Shown here piece by piece: positions 16,016 through 24,797 of a stretch of DNA of 37,000 bases. This DNA is from Bacteroidales bacterium. GTDB taxonomy: Bacteria; Bacteroidota; Bacteroidia; Bacteroidales; Bacteroidaceae. The DNA lies in contig JAILCU010000057.1 of assembly GCA_024690405.1 (NCBI GenBank), positions 1 to 37,000 of the forward strand, written 5' to 3'. The notes beneath the pieces are model-generated. The model was not told the origin of the DNA, did not search any database, and saw only the letters and a list, made by a program, of their open reading frames with translations. A program made the position numbers and the translations under genes. The first letter of the stretch is position 1. The number at the start of each line of letters is the position of its first letter.

Positions 16016-16818
16016 GGGACCAACTCGTAAAATTCACTTGGCACCTTCCGACGTAAGACATCAACCTTGAAATCTACACCTGGAACGATACCATAGCTGC
16101 GCAGCACGGTATCCACCGTCTTGCGCGCCAGTTCGGGATGGTTGTTCTCTTCGCTCAGATGGCAGAGCCATACGTGACGGAGTTCGGGACTGGAAGAATT
16201 GGCCAGCAGTTCTGCAGCCTCGCGGTTACTCAAGTGACCCAACGGTCCGCTTATACGCCCTTTCAAGTGAGCAGGATAAGGCCCGGCCATGAGCATTTCT
16301 GAGTCGTGGTTGCTCTCCAAGACCAGATAATTCGCTTGCGAAACCTCTTCCTTGACGCGCTCAGTTACGTGACCTATATCCGTGATCAGGCAGAATCGTA
16401 CCCCTTCAGCCTCGATATGATAACCGACGCAATCATTGCTGTCATGGGGAATATCAAAAGGAGTGACACAGAAATCACCGATCTCTATCGTCGAATCCTT
16501 CTCCAGGAACTCTTTGTTCTCCGGTTGCAAAGCAGGAGATACGCAATAGTTGCGGGCAATCCCCTGATGAACATCCGTTGTAGCATAGATAGGGAGATTG
16601 AATTCAACGGCCAGCTTACCGACAGACTTGATATGATCTGCATGATCATGCGTGATCAGAACGGCATTGATACGACTGAAAGAGAGGCCGAAGGTCTGGA
16701 AATGACGTTTCAGGGTGCGAATGCCTAGTCCCGCGTCAATGAGTATCGACGTGGAATCTGTAGACAAGTAATAACAGTTTCCACTGCTACCACTGCCTAA
16801 GCATATAAACTTCAGCAT
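16012..16818 (-). CDS. Metallo-beta-lactamase-fold hydrolase (YycJ/WalJ-like)
   Basis: The 268-residue protein has the metal-binding THDHADH motif (H57, D58, H59, D61, H62), further ligands near IPHDS and LITDIGH, and the GSGSSGN N-terminal loop typical of the YycJ/WalJ group. That group is thought to act as nucleases (exonuclease-like) in DNA repair; the substrate here is unknown. No signal peptide, so cytoplasmic. A -7 box is present at 16844-16851. It is separated from tamL upstream by a terminator, so it is probably its own transcript. Confidence 0.88.
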   Translation of the reverse strand: MLKFICLGSGSSGNCYYLSTDSTSILIDAGLGIRTLKRHFQTFGLSFSRINAVLITHDHADHIKSVGKLAVEFNLPIYATTDVHQGIARNYCVSPALQPENKEFLEKDSTIEIGDFCVTPFDIPHDSNDCVGYHIEAEGVRFCLITDIGHVTERVKEEVSQANYLVLESNHDSEMLMAGPYPAHLKGRISGPLGHLSNREAAELLANSSSPELRHVWLCHLSEENNHPELARKTVDTVLRSYGIVPGVDFKVDVLRRKVPSEFYELVP

Positions 16819-16843
16819 AGCGTATGATGTTTTAATTCCGCTG

Positions 16844-16851
16844 CAAAGTTA
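16844..16851 (-). promoter_or_regulatory. -7 box for the metallo-hydrolase gene
   Basis: The minus strand reads TAACTTTG, an exact TAnnTTTG match, 26 bp before the start codon. The -33 position falls in the tamL terminator stem and shows no TTTG. Confidence 0.42.
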
Positions 16852-16859
16852 GTGAAAAA

Positions 16860-16886
16860 ATGCCAAGAAGGTCCTCTTCTTGGCAT
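16860..16886 (-). terminator. Terminator of tamL
   Basis: An 11-bp perfect stem (ATGCCAAGAAG and its complement) with a 5-nt loop is followed on the minus strand by TTTTTT. It lies 31 bp after the tamL stop codon. Confidence 0.8.
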
Positions 16887-16916
16887 ATTTTTAGGTCTTT
16901 TTGCGATAAAAATTCA

Positions 16917-19244
16917 TCAGAAGGGCAAACCAACCGCAAAATGGAGTTGGAAATCGCGCCCGAAACGGGGATGGAAAATCGGGAAATGTTCCTTCGAAGT
17001 GGTATATGAGGGGTTCACCGCCTTCATGCCGCCATCGAGTCGGAGAATGAAGTAACCGAAGTTGAGTCTGAATCCCAAGCCGTAAGCCACGGCAATCTGT
17101 TTCCAGAAGGTTTCGAATTGGAATTGTCCACCGGGCTGCTCCTCGTAGCTGCGTAAGGTCCAGATATTACCGGCATCTACAAATACGGCCCCGTCAATCT
17201 TCCAGAACAGATGGCTGCGCCATTCCATGCTCATATCTAACTTCATGTCACCGGTTTGACGGATGAAATCAACGCGGCCGTCGGAACCGCTGAAACTGCC
17301 GGGGCCCAAACCGCGTACGCTCCAACCGCGCACGCTGTTGGCACCGCCCGAGAAGTAGCGCTTTTCATAGGGCAGCACCGTAGAATTTCCGTAAGGATAA
17401 GCAACGCCAAAAGCGAAATGCAAAGCCATGGAATTACGGTCGTCAAAGCGGAAACTCTTGGCAAAGTCAAAATCGAACTTCACATATTCTGCATAAGCTA
17501 TATCGAACAAGGTATAAGCATTGAGGGCCTGTGAATATTGGGTATTGAAGAGATTCGAGATGCCGTAGAGCAGATTACCCGAGGACTCTATGCCTATTCG
17601 AACGCTATAGGCATTTTGTCCGTAAGCCGAACCCTGGGCCGAAGGGGGCACGCTTGTATAAGAGAAATTGTACCCCATCTTCATGATGAACAGGTTCTCG
17701 TAGTTATAGCGCAAGATGGCGTTACGGCTGCTGTTGTCCGTGAGATATTCCTTGCGGAAGGTCTCGGAAATCCAAGGCATGAAGACGTAGTTCAGATCGA
17801 TGAAGTCAACACGGTGCTGCACCTTCATGTTCGAGCGGTTCCAGCGATAGCGCCAGGCTCCGGTGAGGACGCGGCGATGGAACTCCGGACGGTCCTGCGA
17901 ATCGTACATCACCGAGGCAATACTCTGTGCCTTGATGCTGTGGCGGAATGTGCGCGAGAGGAACGGAAAGCGGAACTCGGGGAAATTGAGGTCTGCCTCG
18001 ACGCCATATTCTATATAGTTCTGGTCGGCGTAACCCTCAAGACCCTTGATGGCTTCGAAAGCGCCGCGCACTTTCAGCGAGAACATCGCAGACCGACGGA
18101 AGACATTGCGGTTCTGATAGCCCAGAGCGACTGCCGCCCCAAGGTCGCCTGCGGAGTTGGTGCCTTCAAGTTCGGCAGATACAGCGTGTTTCTTGGCGGT
18201 CAGCAGATGGACGTAAGCATCGAGTTCATCGGGCCGTTGGGCCGAAGGTTCAAGCGAAAGATTAGCTCCCAAAATGGCGGAAAGCGAGGAGAGGTTGTTG
18301 TAAGTCGACTGAATATCACTCTCACGATAGAGATGCCCCGGATGCAATTCGGACTTCGCCAAGACAAAAGACGGATTTAAGACCCCCTTGCCCGACTGAT
18401 AGAAACACGAACCGTTTACGAAAACGCTGTCAATGGCGGTATCGGCGGACAACTGAGTGCGTTCCACATCAGTCAGATAAGAAATCTTACCGATATGATA
18501 GCGGGGATGCACCCGCAAGGAATCCATTACAGATTCACGATACAGAGGGATGCGAAGGGTAAGAGCGACCTGCCGGTTGCCGATGGTAGTGTCTGCGTCA
18601 AAGCGTACAAAGCTCTTGTTAAACCGCTGATATCCCGAGTTTTGCAAGACAGAAGTGAGACGGCTCCGTTCGGCTTCCAGCCGGTTGATATCAAAAGGCA
18701 TCCCCACATAAAGCATCGTCTCATCCATGACATCCTCGACCAAAGAGTCAATCACCGGATCATCGATCTGCCGGCGAATCTCACTGACCAGATAACGCTC
18801 GTGGGTATGTATGTGATATTCCAATGCCAGTTTATGCTGCCGCTGGCGTTTAGCCAGTTCTACATCGGCATTCAAGAAACCCAGGTTGCGAACGGCTGAC
18901 TGCATGTTCAGGCGTCCGCCTTCTGCCTGAGTGCTGTCAAAGACCACCGGAGCTTCACCGATACGTTGGAAGAAACGGTTAATGCGCTTCGTGCTGTCCC
19001 GTCCGCTGATACAATAGACGCCAAGCGGAACCTTGAATAAACTGAACCAGCGGGAGTTTGGATGCTGACGGACGTAGCCGCTCAGTTGGGAGGTAGGCAG
19101 ACCTGTGGTATCTGCTTTCACGCTCACGCGGTCCAACAATAACTCATCCTCACGGAGAAAACGTTCTGGTGCACAAGAGAGCATCAGCCCGCACAAAAAT
19201 ACGGACAACAACCGGCAAAAATCAGAACGAAAGCGGGGCGGCAT
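16917..19244 (-). CDS. tamL: BamA/TamA-family outer-membrane lipoprotein (TamL-type)
   Basis: The 775-residue protein begins with a lipoprotein signal (LMLSC, lipidated Cys at C24). POTRA-like repeats cover roughly residues 30-380, and a C-terminal Omp85 beta-barrel follows with alternating aromatic strands. The barrel has the VRGW motif (usual VRGF/Y) in SVRGWSVRGLGPG and ends in an aromatic strand, HFAVGLPF. A lipid-anchored Omp85 protein is the mark of TamL, which in Bacteroidetes partners TamB in outer-membrane biogenesis. The neighbouring SpoU methyltransferase gene is its usual companion. No tamB is visible in the window. Name given from family resemblance. Confidence 0.88.
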   Translation of the reverse strand: MPPRFRSDFCRLLSVFLCGLMLSCAPERFLREDELLLDRVSVKADTTGLPTSQLSGYVRQHPNSRWFSLFKVPLGVYCISGRDSTKRINRFFQRIGEAPVVFDSTQAEGGRLNMQSAVRNLGFLNADVELAKRQRQHKLALEYHIHTHERYLVSEIRRQIDDPVIDSLVEDVMDETMLYVGMPFDINRLEAERSRLTSVLQNSGYQRFNKSFVRFDADTTIGNRQVALTLRIPLYRESVMDSLRVHPRYHIGKISYLTDVERTQLSADTAIDSVFVNGSCFYQSGKGVLNPSFVLAKSELHPGHLYRESDIQSTYNNLSSLSAILGANLSLEPSAQRPDELDAYVHLLTAKKHAVSAELEGTNSAGDLGAAVALGYQNRNVFRRSAMFSLKVRGAFEAIKGLEGYADQNYIEYGVEADLNFPEFRFPFLSRTFRHSIKAQSIASVMYDSQDRPEFHRRVLTGAWRYRWNRSNMKVQHRVDFIDLNYVFMPWISETFRKEYLTDNSSRNAILRYNYENLFIMKMGYNFSYTSVPPSAQGSAYGQNAYSVRIGIESSGNLLYGISNLFNTQYSQALNAYTLFDIAYAEYVKFDFDFAKSFRFDDRNSMALHFAFGVAYPYGNSTVLPYEKRYFSGGANSVRGWSVRGLGPGSFSGSDGRVDFIRQTGDMKLDMSMEWRSHLFWKIDGAVFVDAGNIWTLRSYEEQPGGQFQFETFWKQIAVAYGLGFRLNFGYFILRLDGGMKAVNPSYTTSKEHFPIFHPRFGRDFQLHFAVGLPF

Positions 19245-19338
19245 GAGTGAAGCTTTTCAAAGATGTCTTTTATAAAAAGTGATTTAATAAAATAGTGCAA
19301 AGCAACCTGTCGTGGAGCGAGGGGACGAACGTCAAGTC

Positions 19339-19382
19339 GTTAGGGGCGGTGCGACCTGATGTTAGGGGCGGTGCGACCTGAT
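19339..19382. repeat. 22-bp tandem duplication upstream of tamL
   Basis: A GC-rich 22-mer beginning GTTAGGGGCGGTGCGACC occurs twice in direct succession (19339-19360 and 19361-19382). It lies in the 196-bp gap between the spoU stop and the tamL start. No convincing promoter box was found in this gap. Confidence 0.8.
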
Positions 19383-19440
19383 GTGAGTGTCACGTTTTTT
19401 TGTAGTAGCCCTAGAAGCGTATTGGAGGGTCCGAGAGGAG

Positions 19441-20217
19441 CTATGGCGGAGTCACTGAGAGCGAGCAGCGGCGCCGGAACTCGGCAAGCACGATGCCGGT
19501 GGCCATGGCTACGTTCAGGCTCTCCGTCGTTTGTTGCTCGGGCGGATAGTTAGGAATCAGCAGACGATGCCGGCAAAGCCTGTCAACCTCCTCGGTGACG
19601 CCGTTTCCTTCGTTGCCCATCACGATGATACCACGATTGGCCAGGGGGGTCTGCCAGATGGACTGTCCGTCGAGCGCCGTGCCGTAAATCGGGAAATCAG
19701 AGGGAAGGGAGGCCAGAAAAGCCGGCAGGTCGAGATAATGCACCTGCACACGTGCGATTCCTCCCATCGTGGCTTGCACGACTTTGGGATTCCAGACGTC
19801 AGCCGTCATTGGCGAGCACCACAGATGATGCACCCCGAACCAGTCGGCCAAACGGATGATGGTGCCCAGATTGCCGGGGTCCTGAACGCCATCGAGGGCA
19901 AGATGTAATTCGTTCAGCGCACACGAAGGCAGCGCCTCCTCGCGCGGTATCTCGAACAGCGCAACCACTTGCTGCGGCGTTTGCAGCGAACTGATCCGCA
20001 TGAGTTCGGCTGCTGTCACTTCGGTCCGTTCCATGCCCTTGCACCGAACGTCATGCAAATCCAGCCACTCACGCGTGGCCAGCAGATGACGGCAGGTAAA
20101 TACCGAAAGCAGTTCGCCGACGAGCCTGGGCCCTTCGGCGACGAACAATCCTTCCTGACGCCGGAACTTACGTTGACGCAAGGAAACTACAAGACGGATA
20201 GTGGCTTTAGTCAGCAT
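19441..20217 (-). CDS. TrmH/SpoU-family RNA 2'-O-methyltransferase
   Basis: SPOUT methyltransferases use S-adenosylmethionine to methylate ribose 2'-OH groups in rRNA or tRNA. The 258-residue protein shows motif 1 DGVQDPGNLGTIIR (about residues 108-121), motif 2 GNEGNGV (about 200-206) and motif 3 ESLNVAMATGI (about 231-241), which form the knotted cofactor site. The N-terminal 95 residues are an L30e-like substrate-binding domain, as in RlmB/TsnR relatives. Its start overlaps the end of the crp-like gene by 11 bp, so they are translated together. The target nucleotide cannot be deduced. Confidence 0.92.
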   Translation of the reverse strand: MLTKATIRLVVSLRQRKFRRQEGLFVAEGPRLVGELLSVFTCRHLLATREWLDLHDVRCKGMERTEVTAAELMRISSLQTPQQVVALFEIPREEALPSCALNELHLALDGVQDPGNLGTIIRLADWFGVHHLWCSPMTADVWNPKVVQATMGGIARVQVHYLDLPAFLASLPSDFPIYGTALDGQSIWQTPLANRGIIVMGNEGNGVTEEVDRLCRHRLLIPNYPPEQQTTESLNVAMATGIVLAEFRRRCSLSVTPP

Positions 20218-20788
20218 GCGAGGAACGGACTCTGCTCAAGGTCTCGGGGGTCATCTGCAGGAAAGAAGCTACATGCACCATGGGCGCTCTCAGAATGATC
20301 TCGGGTTTGCTCTTGAGCAGTCGGACGTAGCGTTCTGTGGCGTTCTCGAAACGCTGACTGTCGGCATGTTCCTGTGAAGAGATGAGGGCATGTTCGAGGA
20401 TACGACGGTAGAGTTGCGCCATTTCTTTATCTGTTTCAACCAGGGTAAGCAACTCATCGTGGGGGATGCCAAAGAGCAGTGAATTCTCCAAGGCTTCAAC
20501 GATTAAGCGCGAAGGATTTTGCTTCAGAAAACTCTCTATGCAAATGACGATTCGGCCTTCGTAGGAAAAATGCTCCGTCACGTCCCTGCCGCTCTTGTAA
20601 TAGAATTGGCGGACCATCCCCTTGTCAACATAATACATATATTTGCAGGTGTCTCCTTCCTGCAACAGTTTGCCGCCTTTGAAGACCTTGAACGGTACCA
20701 GTAGTTCAGCCAGGGTGCTGATGCCTTGTGGCGTTAGTGTGCAATAACGGCGTGCTATTTCACGCGCAATATCTCTCCGTTTGTCCAT
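20207..20788 (-). CDS. Crp/Fnr-family transcriptional regulator
   Basis: The 193-residue protein has an N-terminal cyclic-nucleotide-binding-like beta-roll (about residues 25-115, with LLQEGDTCKYMYYVDKG) and a C-terminal winged-helix region in which MVHVASFLQMTPETLSRVRS is the DNA-reading helix-turn-helix. The Fnr Cys cluster and the cAMP-binding Arg/Ser signature of E. coli Crp are not evident, so the ligand is unknown. It lies 10 bp after lepA and overlaps spoU, indicating one transcript lepA-crp-spoU. Confidence 0.87.
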   Translation of the reverse strand: MDKRRDIAREIARRYCTLTPQGISTLAELLVPFKVFKGGKLLQEGDTCKYMYYVDKGMVRQFYYKSGRDVTEHFSYEGRIVICIESFLKQNPSRLIVEALENSLLFGIPHDELLTLVETDKEMAQLYRRILEHALISSQEHADSQRFENATERYVRLLKSKPEIILRAPMVHVASFLQMTPETLSRVRSSHAD

Positions 20789-20798
20789 AGTTGTTCTC

Positions 20799-22583
20799 TT
20801 AATCTAATTTTAATACTGCCAGGAACGCCTTCTGCGGCACTTGGACATTTCCGATTTGCTTCATTCTCTTCTTCCCTCGCTTCTGCTTCTCAAGCAATTT
20901 GCGCTTGCGGCTGATGTCGCCGCCATAGCACTTGGCTGTCACGTCCTTGCGGACTTGTTTCACGGTCTCGCGGGCTATGATTTTGGCGCCGATAGCAGCT
21001 TGAATGGCGATGTCGAACTGCTGCCGGGGCAACAACTCTTTCAGTTTCTCACACATCCGCCGCCCGAAGTCCACGGAGTTGTCCACGTGGGTCAGCGTGG
21101 AGAGGGCGTCGACGGGTTCGCCATTCAGGAGAATGTCCAGTTTCACGAGTTTCGACGGTCGGAAGCCGGCCTGATGATAGTCAAACGAGGCATAACCTTT
21201 CGAGATGCTCTTGAGTTTGTCGTAGAAGTCGATGACAATCTCGCCCAGCGGCATGGCAAACTGGAGTTCTACGCGATTGCCGCTGATAAAGTCCTGCTTG
21301 ATGAGTTCGCCGCGCTTGCCCAGGCACAGCGTCATAATCGGACCGATGAAATTGGCTGTGGTAATGACCGAGGCGTGGATATAGGGTTCCTCGATATGAT
21401 CGATGAGCGTCGGGTCTGGCATTCCGGCCGGATTATGCACCTCCTTGACTTCTCCCTGCTTATCGTACACCATGTAGGAGACGTTAGGCACCGTGGTGAT
21501 GACGTCCATGTTGAACTCGCGGTCGAGCCGTTCCTGCACGATCTCCATGTGCAGGAGTCCGAGGAAGCCGCAGCGGAAGCCGAAGCCTAAAGCCACCGAC
21601 GATTCGGGTTGGAAGGTCAGCGAGGCGTCGTTGAGTTGCAACTTCTCCAGCGAAGCGCGCAAGTTCTCGTAATCTTCCGTTTCGATGGGATAGACGCCGG
21701 CAAACACCATGGGCTTCACTTCCTCGAAACCGGCAATGGCCTGCACTTGTCCGATCGTACTCACGTGGGTAATGGTATCACCCACTTTCACTTCGGTAGC
21801 CGTCTTTATGCCGCTGACAATATAACCGACATCGCCGCAATGCAGTTCATTGCAGGGAAGCATCTCCATTTTCAACACGCCGATCTCGTCGGCGTTATAT
21901 TCCTTCCCTGTGTTGATGAACACGACGTTATCGCCCTTCTTAATATGTCCGTTGACAATCTTGAAATAGGCGATGATGCCGCGGAAGGAGTTGAATACGG
22001 AGTCAAAGATCAATGCCTGCAGCGGGGCGTCTTCATCGCCCTTGGGACAGGGGATGCGATCGACCACAGCATCGAGGATCTCGTCCACGCCTTCGCCCGT
22101 CTTGCCACTGGCCCTGATAATCTCCTCGCGCTTGCAACCCAGCAAGTCGATAATCTCATCCTCCACTTCTTCCGGCATGGCGTTCGGCATGTCACATTTA
22201 TTTACGACCGGAATAATTTCCAGATCGTGGTCTATGGCCATGTACAAGTTCGAAATGGTCTGTGCCTGTACGCCCTGGGTGGCATCCACCACGAGCAGCG
22301 CCCCCTCGCACGCAGCGATGGAACGGCTCACTTCATACGAGAAGTCGACGTGTCCCGGAGTATCGATGAGATTAAGGATATACTTCTGCCCGTCGCGCTC
22401 ATATATCATCTGTATGGCATGACTCTTGATGGTGATGCCACGCTCCCGTTCCAGATCCATATCGTCCAGCATCTGCCCTTCCGTCACCTGGATGGTGTTC
22501 GTCCGTTCCAGCAGACGGTCGGCCAAAGTGCTCTTACCGTGGTCGATATGTGCGATGATGCAGAAGTTCCTTATATTTTTCAT
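20799..22583 (-). CDS. lepA: Elongation factor 4 (LepA GTPase)
   Basis: LepA is a translational GTPase that acts on the ribosome during initiation or stalled elongation. The 594-residue protein has G1 [10 protein letters not shown]3 DTPGHVDF and G4 NKCD, the EF-G-like domains II, III and V, and the LepA C-terminal domain ending in [20 protein letters not shown]. The frame is open to an ATG at 22598, but that codon lies upstream of the promoter -7 box (22588-22595), so it cannot be on the transcript. Starting at 22583 gives the conserved [17 protein letters not shown]-terminus and an apparently leaderless mRNA. Confidence 0.96.
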   Translation of the reverse strand: MKNIRNFCIIAHIDHGKSTLADRLLERTNTIQVTEGQMLDDMDLERERGITIKSHAIQMIYERDGQKYILNLIDTPGHVDFSYEVSRSIAACEGALLVVDATQGVQAQTISNLYMAIDHDLEIIPVVNKCDMPNAMPEEVEDEIIDLLGCKREEIIRASGKTGEGVDEILDAVVDRIPCPKGDEDAPLQALIFDSVFNSFRGIIAYFKIVNGHIKKGDNVVFINTGKEYNADEIGVLKMEMLPCNELHCGDVGYIVSGIKTATEVKVGDTITHVSTIGQVQAIAGFEEVKPMVFAGVYPIETEDYENLRASLEKLQLNDASLTFQPESSVALGFGFRCGFLGLLHMEIVQERLDREFNMDVITTVPNVSYMVYDKQGEVKEVHNPAGMPDPTLIDHIEEPYIHASVITTANFIGPIMTLCLGKRGELIKQDFISGNRVELQFAMPLGEIVIDFYDKLKSISKGYASFDYHQAGFRPSKLVKLDILLNGEPVDALSTLTHVDNSVDFGRRMCEKLKELLPRQQFDIAIQAAIGAKIIARETVKQVRKDVTAKCYGGDISRKRKLLEKQKRGKKRMKQIGNVQVPQKAFLAVLKLD

Positions 22584-22587
22584 GGCG

Positions 22588-22618
22588 CAAAGGTACAAAA
22601 AGTTAACGGCCCACCAAA
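22588..22618 (-). promoter_or_regulatory. Promoter of lepA, adjoining the start codon
   Basis: The minus strand reads TTTG (22618-22615), 19 bp, then TACCTTTG (22595-22588). Only four bases separate the -7 box from the lepA ATG, so transcription should begin at or next to that ATG. Confidence 0.7.
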
Positions 22619-22674
22619 ATTGCGGGGCTCTTTTTCGTTCGTGAGGCTATAAATAGATTATAAAACGCACAAAA

Positions 22675-22704
22675 ATCCCCTGCAAAAAAGTTTTTGCAGG
22701 GGAT
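22675..22704 (-). terminator. Terminator of the small winged-helix gene
   Basis: A 14-bp perfect stem (ATCCCCTGCAAAAA and complement) with a minimal loop is followed on the minus strand by TTTTTG. It lies 27 bp after the stop codon at 22732. Confidence 0.8.
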
Positions 22705-22731
22705 TACTTAAGAAGTTTTGTCTCTTTCAAA

Positions 22732-22932
22732 TTACTTGAGGCTGAAGACGGGGTCTTTCTCGTCGCCTTCCACGTTGAGCTTGTCCTCGCGAAGCAACCA
22801 ACCCAGACCGAGATAGAGGTCCTTCTCGCTCTTGGCCTTAGCAGCCTTCTTCAGATCCTTAGCGCTCATAGCGCCGTTTTCGTTGAGTGCTGTCCAGACA
22901 GCACCTGCGATTTCACCTGCTTTTGCAAACAT
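22732..22932 (-). CDS. Small winged-helix protein (DUF2582-like)
   Basis: The 66-residue protein matches the small winged helix-turn-helix family common in Bacteroidetes: AGEIAGAVWTALNENGAMSAKDLKKAAKAKSE forms helices 1-3, and LGWLLREDKLNVE with DPVFSLK forms the wing. Such proteins may bind DNA, but targets are unknown. It stands alone with its own promoter, a leader of about 90 nt and a strong terminator, which suggests high, separately controlled expression. Confidence 0.85.
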   Translation of the reverse strand: MFAKAGEIAGAVWTALNENGAMSAKDLKKAAKAKSEKDLYLGLGWLLREDKLNVEGDEKDPVFSLK

Positions 22933-23027
22933 AATCCTTTTTACCTTAAATGTTAATTAATATGACTAAAAAGTCGTTTGTTGTCAAAATTCGGGGCTTC
23001 ATCTGCCCCCTTTCTTGAAATGCGCTG

Positions 23028-23059
23028 CAAAGATACGAGTTTTTTCTTTTATGTGCAAA
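23028..23059 (-). promoter_or_regulatory. Promoter of the small winged-helix gene
   Basis: The minus strand reads TTTG (23059-23056), 20 bp, then TATCTTTG (23035-23028), an exact consensus match. Confidence 0.72.
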
Positions 23060-23109
23060 TTTTTCTAAGAAAAAGCATGCCCTTTGACAATTTTTTAGAA
23101 GAATAGTAT

Positions 23110-23146
23110 AAAAAAACAGGACCTTTATCGTGAAAGGACCTGTTTT
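23110..23146 (-). terminator. Terminator of the tRNA-Lys pair
   Basis: The minus strand forms an AACAGGTCCTTT/AAAGGTCCTGTT stem with one internal mismatch and a short loop, followed by a T-run into TTTATACT. It begins directly after the second tRNA. Confidence 0.75.
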
Positions 23147-23147
23147 G

Positions 23148-23220
23148 TACGCCCTCAGGGGTTCGAACCCTGGACCCATTGATTAAGAGTCAATTGCTCT
23201 ACCAACTGAGCTAAGGACGC
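23148..23220 (-). tRNA. tRNA-Lys(CUU), second copy
   Basis: The minus strand folds into a full 73-nt cloverleaf. The acceptor starts GCGTCCT, the D-arm is GCTC..GAGC, the anticodon stem is ATTGA/TCAAT with loop CTCTTAA (anticodon CTT), and the T-arm is CAGGG-TTCGAAC-CCCTG. The discriminator base is A and CCA is not encoded. The sequence is identical to the copy at 23252-23324. Confidence 0.96.
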
Positions 23221-23251
23221 ATGAGACCGACGTCTCGGTTGTTTGATTGTG

Positions 23252-23324
23252 TACGCCCTCAGGGGTTCGAACCCTGGACCCATTGATTAAGAGTCAATTG
23301 CTCTACCAACTGAGCTAAGGACGC
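23252..23324 (-). tRNA. tRNA-Lys(CUU), first copy
   Basis: The same 73-nt cloverleaf, with anticodon CTT, lies 31 bp upstream of its twin. Both are read from the promoter at 23389-23420 and end at the hairpin at 23110-23146. The spacer between them holds a small GAGAC/GTCTC stem that may help processing. Confidence 0.96.
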
Positions 23325-23388
23325 AACTTCCGGACTTTTTCAAGCCCTTTGATAGCGTTGGCGGCTATCATCTTTTGTTTTGCGGGTG

Positions 23389-23420
23389 CAAAGGTAGCAC
23401 CTTTTTACGAAACGACCAAA
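23389..23420 (-). promoter_or_regulatory. Promoter of the tRNA-Lys pair
   Basis: The minus strand reads TTTG (23420-23417), 20 bp, then TACCTTTG (23396-23389), an exact consensus match, about 65 bp before the first tRNA. Confidence 0.75.
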
Positions 23421-23439
23421 CTTTTTAGCGACAAATTCG

Positions 23440-24630
23440 CTATTTTATGATTTCCAACTCCTTAAAGACACCTGTCAGTGCCTCTACGGCCTCATCTACC
23501 TGCTCCTTCGTGTGCGTTGCCATCAGGGCCACACGCACCAACGTATCTTGGGGCGCACAGGCTGGGGGAATCACGGGATTGATGAATACACCGGCATCAA
23601 AAGCCATCTTGGTCACGGCGAAGGTCTTGTCAACGTCGCGCACATAGAGCGGGATAATCGGGCTCTCGGTATCGCCAATCTCAAACCCGGCATCGCGGAA
23701 ACGCTTCAACGCGTAGTTCGTCACATCCCACAACTTCTGGATGCGCTCGGGCTCGTTCTGGATAATGTGCAATGCCTCGCGGGCAGCAGCCGTAGCGGCT
23801 GGGGTGCAGGAAGCAGAGAATATATAAGTACGCGTGTGATGGCGGAGGTAATTGATGATGCTGCTGTCGGCAGCAATGAAACCGCCGATCGAGGCCAGAC
23901 TCTTGGAGAAGGTGCCCATGATCAGGTCCACGTCATCGGTCAGACCGAAGTAATCGCAGACGCCGCGACCCTGTTTGCCGAAGACGCCCAGACCGTGGGC
24001 CTCATCGACCATCACGGCCGTACCGGGATACTTCTTTTTCAGGGCAACAATCTCAGGAAGTTTACACAAGTCGCCTTCCATCGAGAACACACCGTCCACG
24101 ACAATCAACTTGACGGCATCCTCAGGGCAGCGCTGCAGCAGTGCCTCGAGTTCGGCCATATCATTATGCTTGTATTTCAGGCGCTGCGAGAAGCTGTTGC
24201 GAACGCCATCCACAATGCTGGCATGGTCGCGGTCGTCGCAAATGATATAGTCGTGGCGGTCGGTGAGCACGCCGAGCACACCGCTGTTGACGGTGAAACC
24301 TGTGGCGAAGCACATCGCTTCCTCCTTGCCGACAAAGGCGGCCAGTTCCTTTTCCAACTGCACGTGCAGGTCGAGCGTTCCGTTGAGGAAACGCGAACCG
24401 GCGCAGCCGCTACCGTACTTGCGCATGGCTTGGATGCCGGCCTCGATGACACGGTCGTCACCGGTCAGACCGGTATAAGCATTGCTGCCGAACATCAGCA
24501 CGCGGTGGCCTTCCATGATAACTTCAGTCCCTTGCTTACCCTCTATCTCACGGAAATAGGGGTAGATACCTAACGCCTTATATTTCTGAGGGCGATCGTA
24601 TTTAGCCAATCTTTCTTGTAAAATTCCCAT
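23440..24630 (-). CDS. spt: Serine palmitoyltransferase (alpha-oxoamine synthase)
   Basis: The PLP enzyme condenses L-serine with an acyl-CoA to give 3-ketosphinganine, the first step of sphingolipid synthesis, which is typical of Bacteroidales. From 24630 it has 396 residues beginning MGILQERLAKYDRPQKYKALGIYPYFREIEG, close to known Bacteroides SPT. The PLP lysine lies in GTFSKSLAS, with DEAHG (Asp for the PLP ring nitrogen) and GCAGSRFLNG earlier. The related KBL and BioF have similar folds, but the N-terminus favours SPT. The frame is open to an ATG at 24651, which would add MNIPIIY. 24630 is chosen by homology, giving a leader of about 30 nt. Confidence 0.9.
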   Translation of the reverse strand: MGILQERLAKYDRPQKYKALGIYPYFREIEGKQGTEVIMEGHRVLMFGSNAYTGLTGDDRVIEAGIQAMRKYGSGCAGSRFLNGTLDLHVQLEKELAAFVGKEEAMCFATGFTVNSGVLGVLTDRHDYIICDDRDHASIVDGVRNSFSQRLKYKHNDMAELEALLQRCPEDAVKLIVVDGVFSMEGDLCKLPEIVALKKKYPGTAVMVDEAHGLGVFGKQGRGVCDYFGLTDDVDLIMGTFSKSLASIGGFIAADSSIINYLRHHTRTYIFSASCTPAATAAAREALHIIQNEPERIQKLWDVTNYALKRFRDAGFEIGDTESPIIPLYVRDVDKTFAVTKMAFDAGVFINPVIPPACAPQDTLVRVALMATHTKEQVDEAVEALTGVFKELEIIK

Positions 24631-24662
24631 ATATATAATAGGTATATTCATCTAAAACGCGG

Positions 24663-24670
24663 CAAAGGTA
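24663..24670 (-). promoter_or_regulatory. -7 box for spt
   Basis: The minus strand reads TACCTTTG, an exact -7 match, 32 bp before the preferred start. No clear TTTG is seen at the -33 position. Confidence 0.45.
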
Positions 24671-24765
24671 CACAAAAATTCAATATTTCATGCACATTTC
24701 TCACGAAAATGTACACTTAAACGTTTTTTTCGCTGCTTTATAACAGGGCATAGAGTTTTTTTACT

Positions 24766-24773
24766 TATTTTTG
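24766..24773 (+). promoter_or_regulatory. Possible -7 box for the lipid kinase gene
   Basis: TATTTTTG fits TAnnTTTG and lies 24 bp before the ATG at 24798. The -33 element is not evident. Confidence 0.35.
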
Positions 24774-24797
24774 TGCAATGTTTATATCAGATAATCT

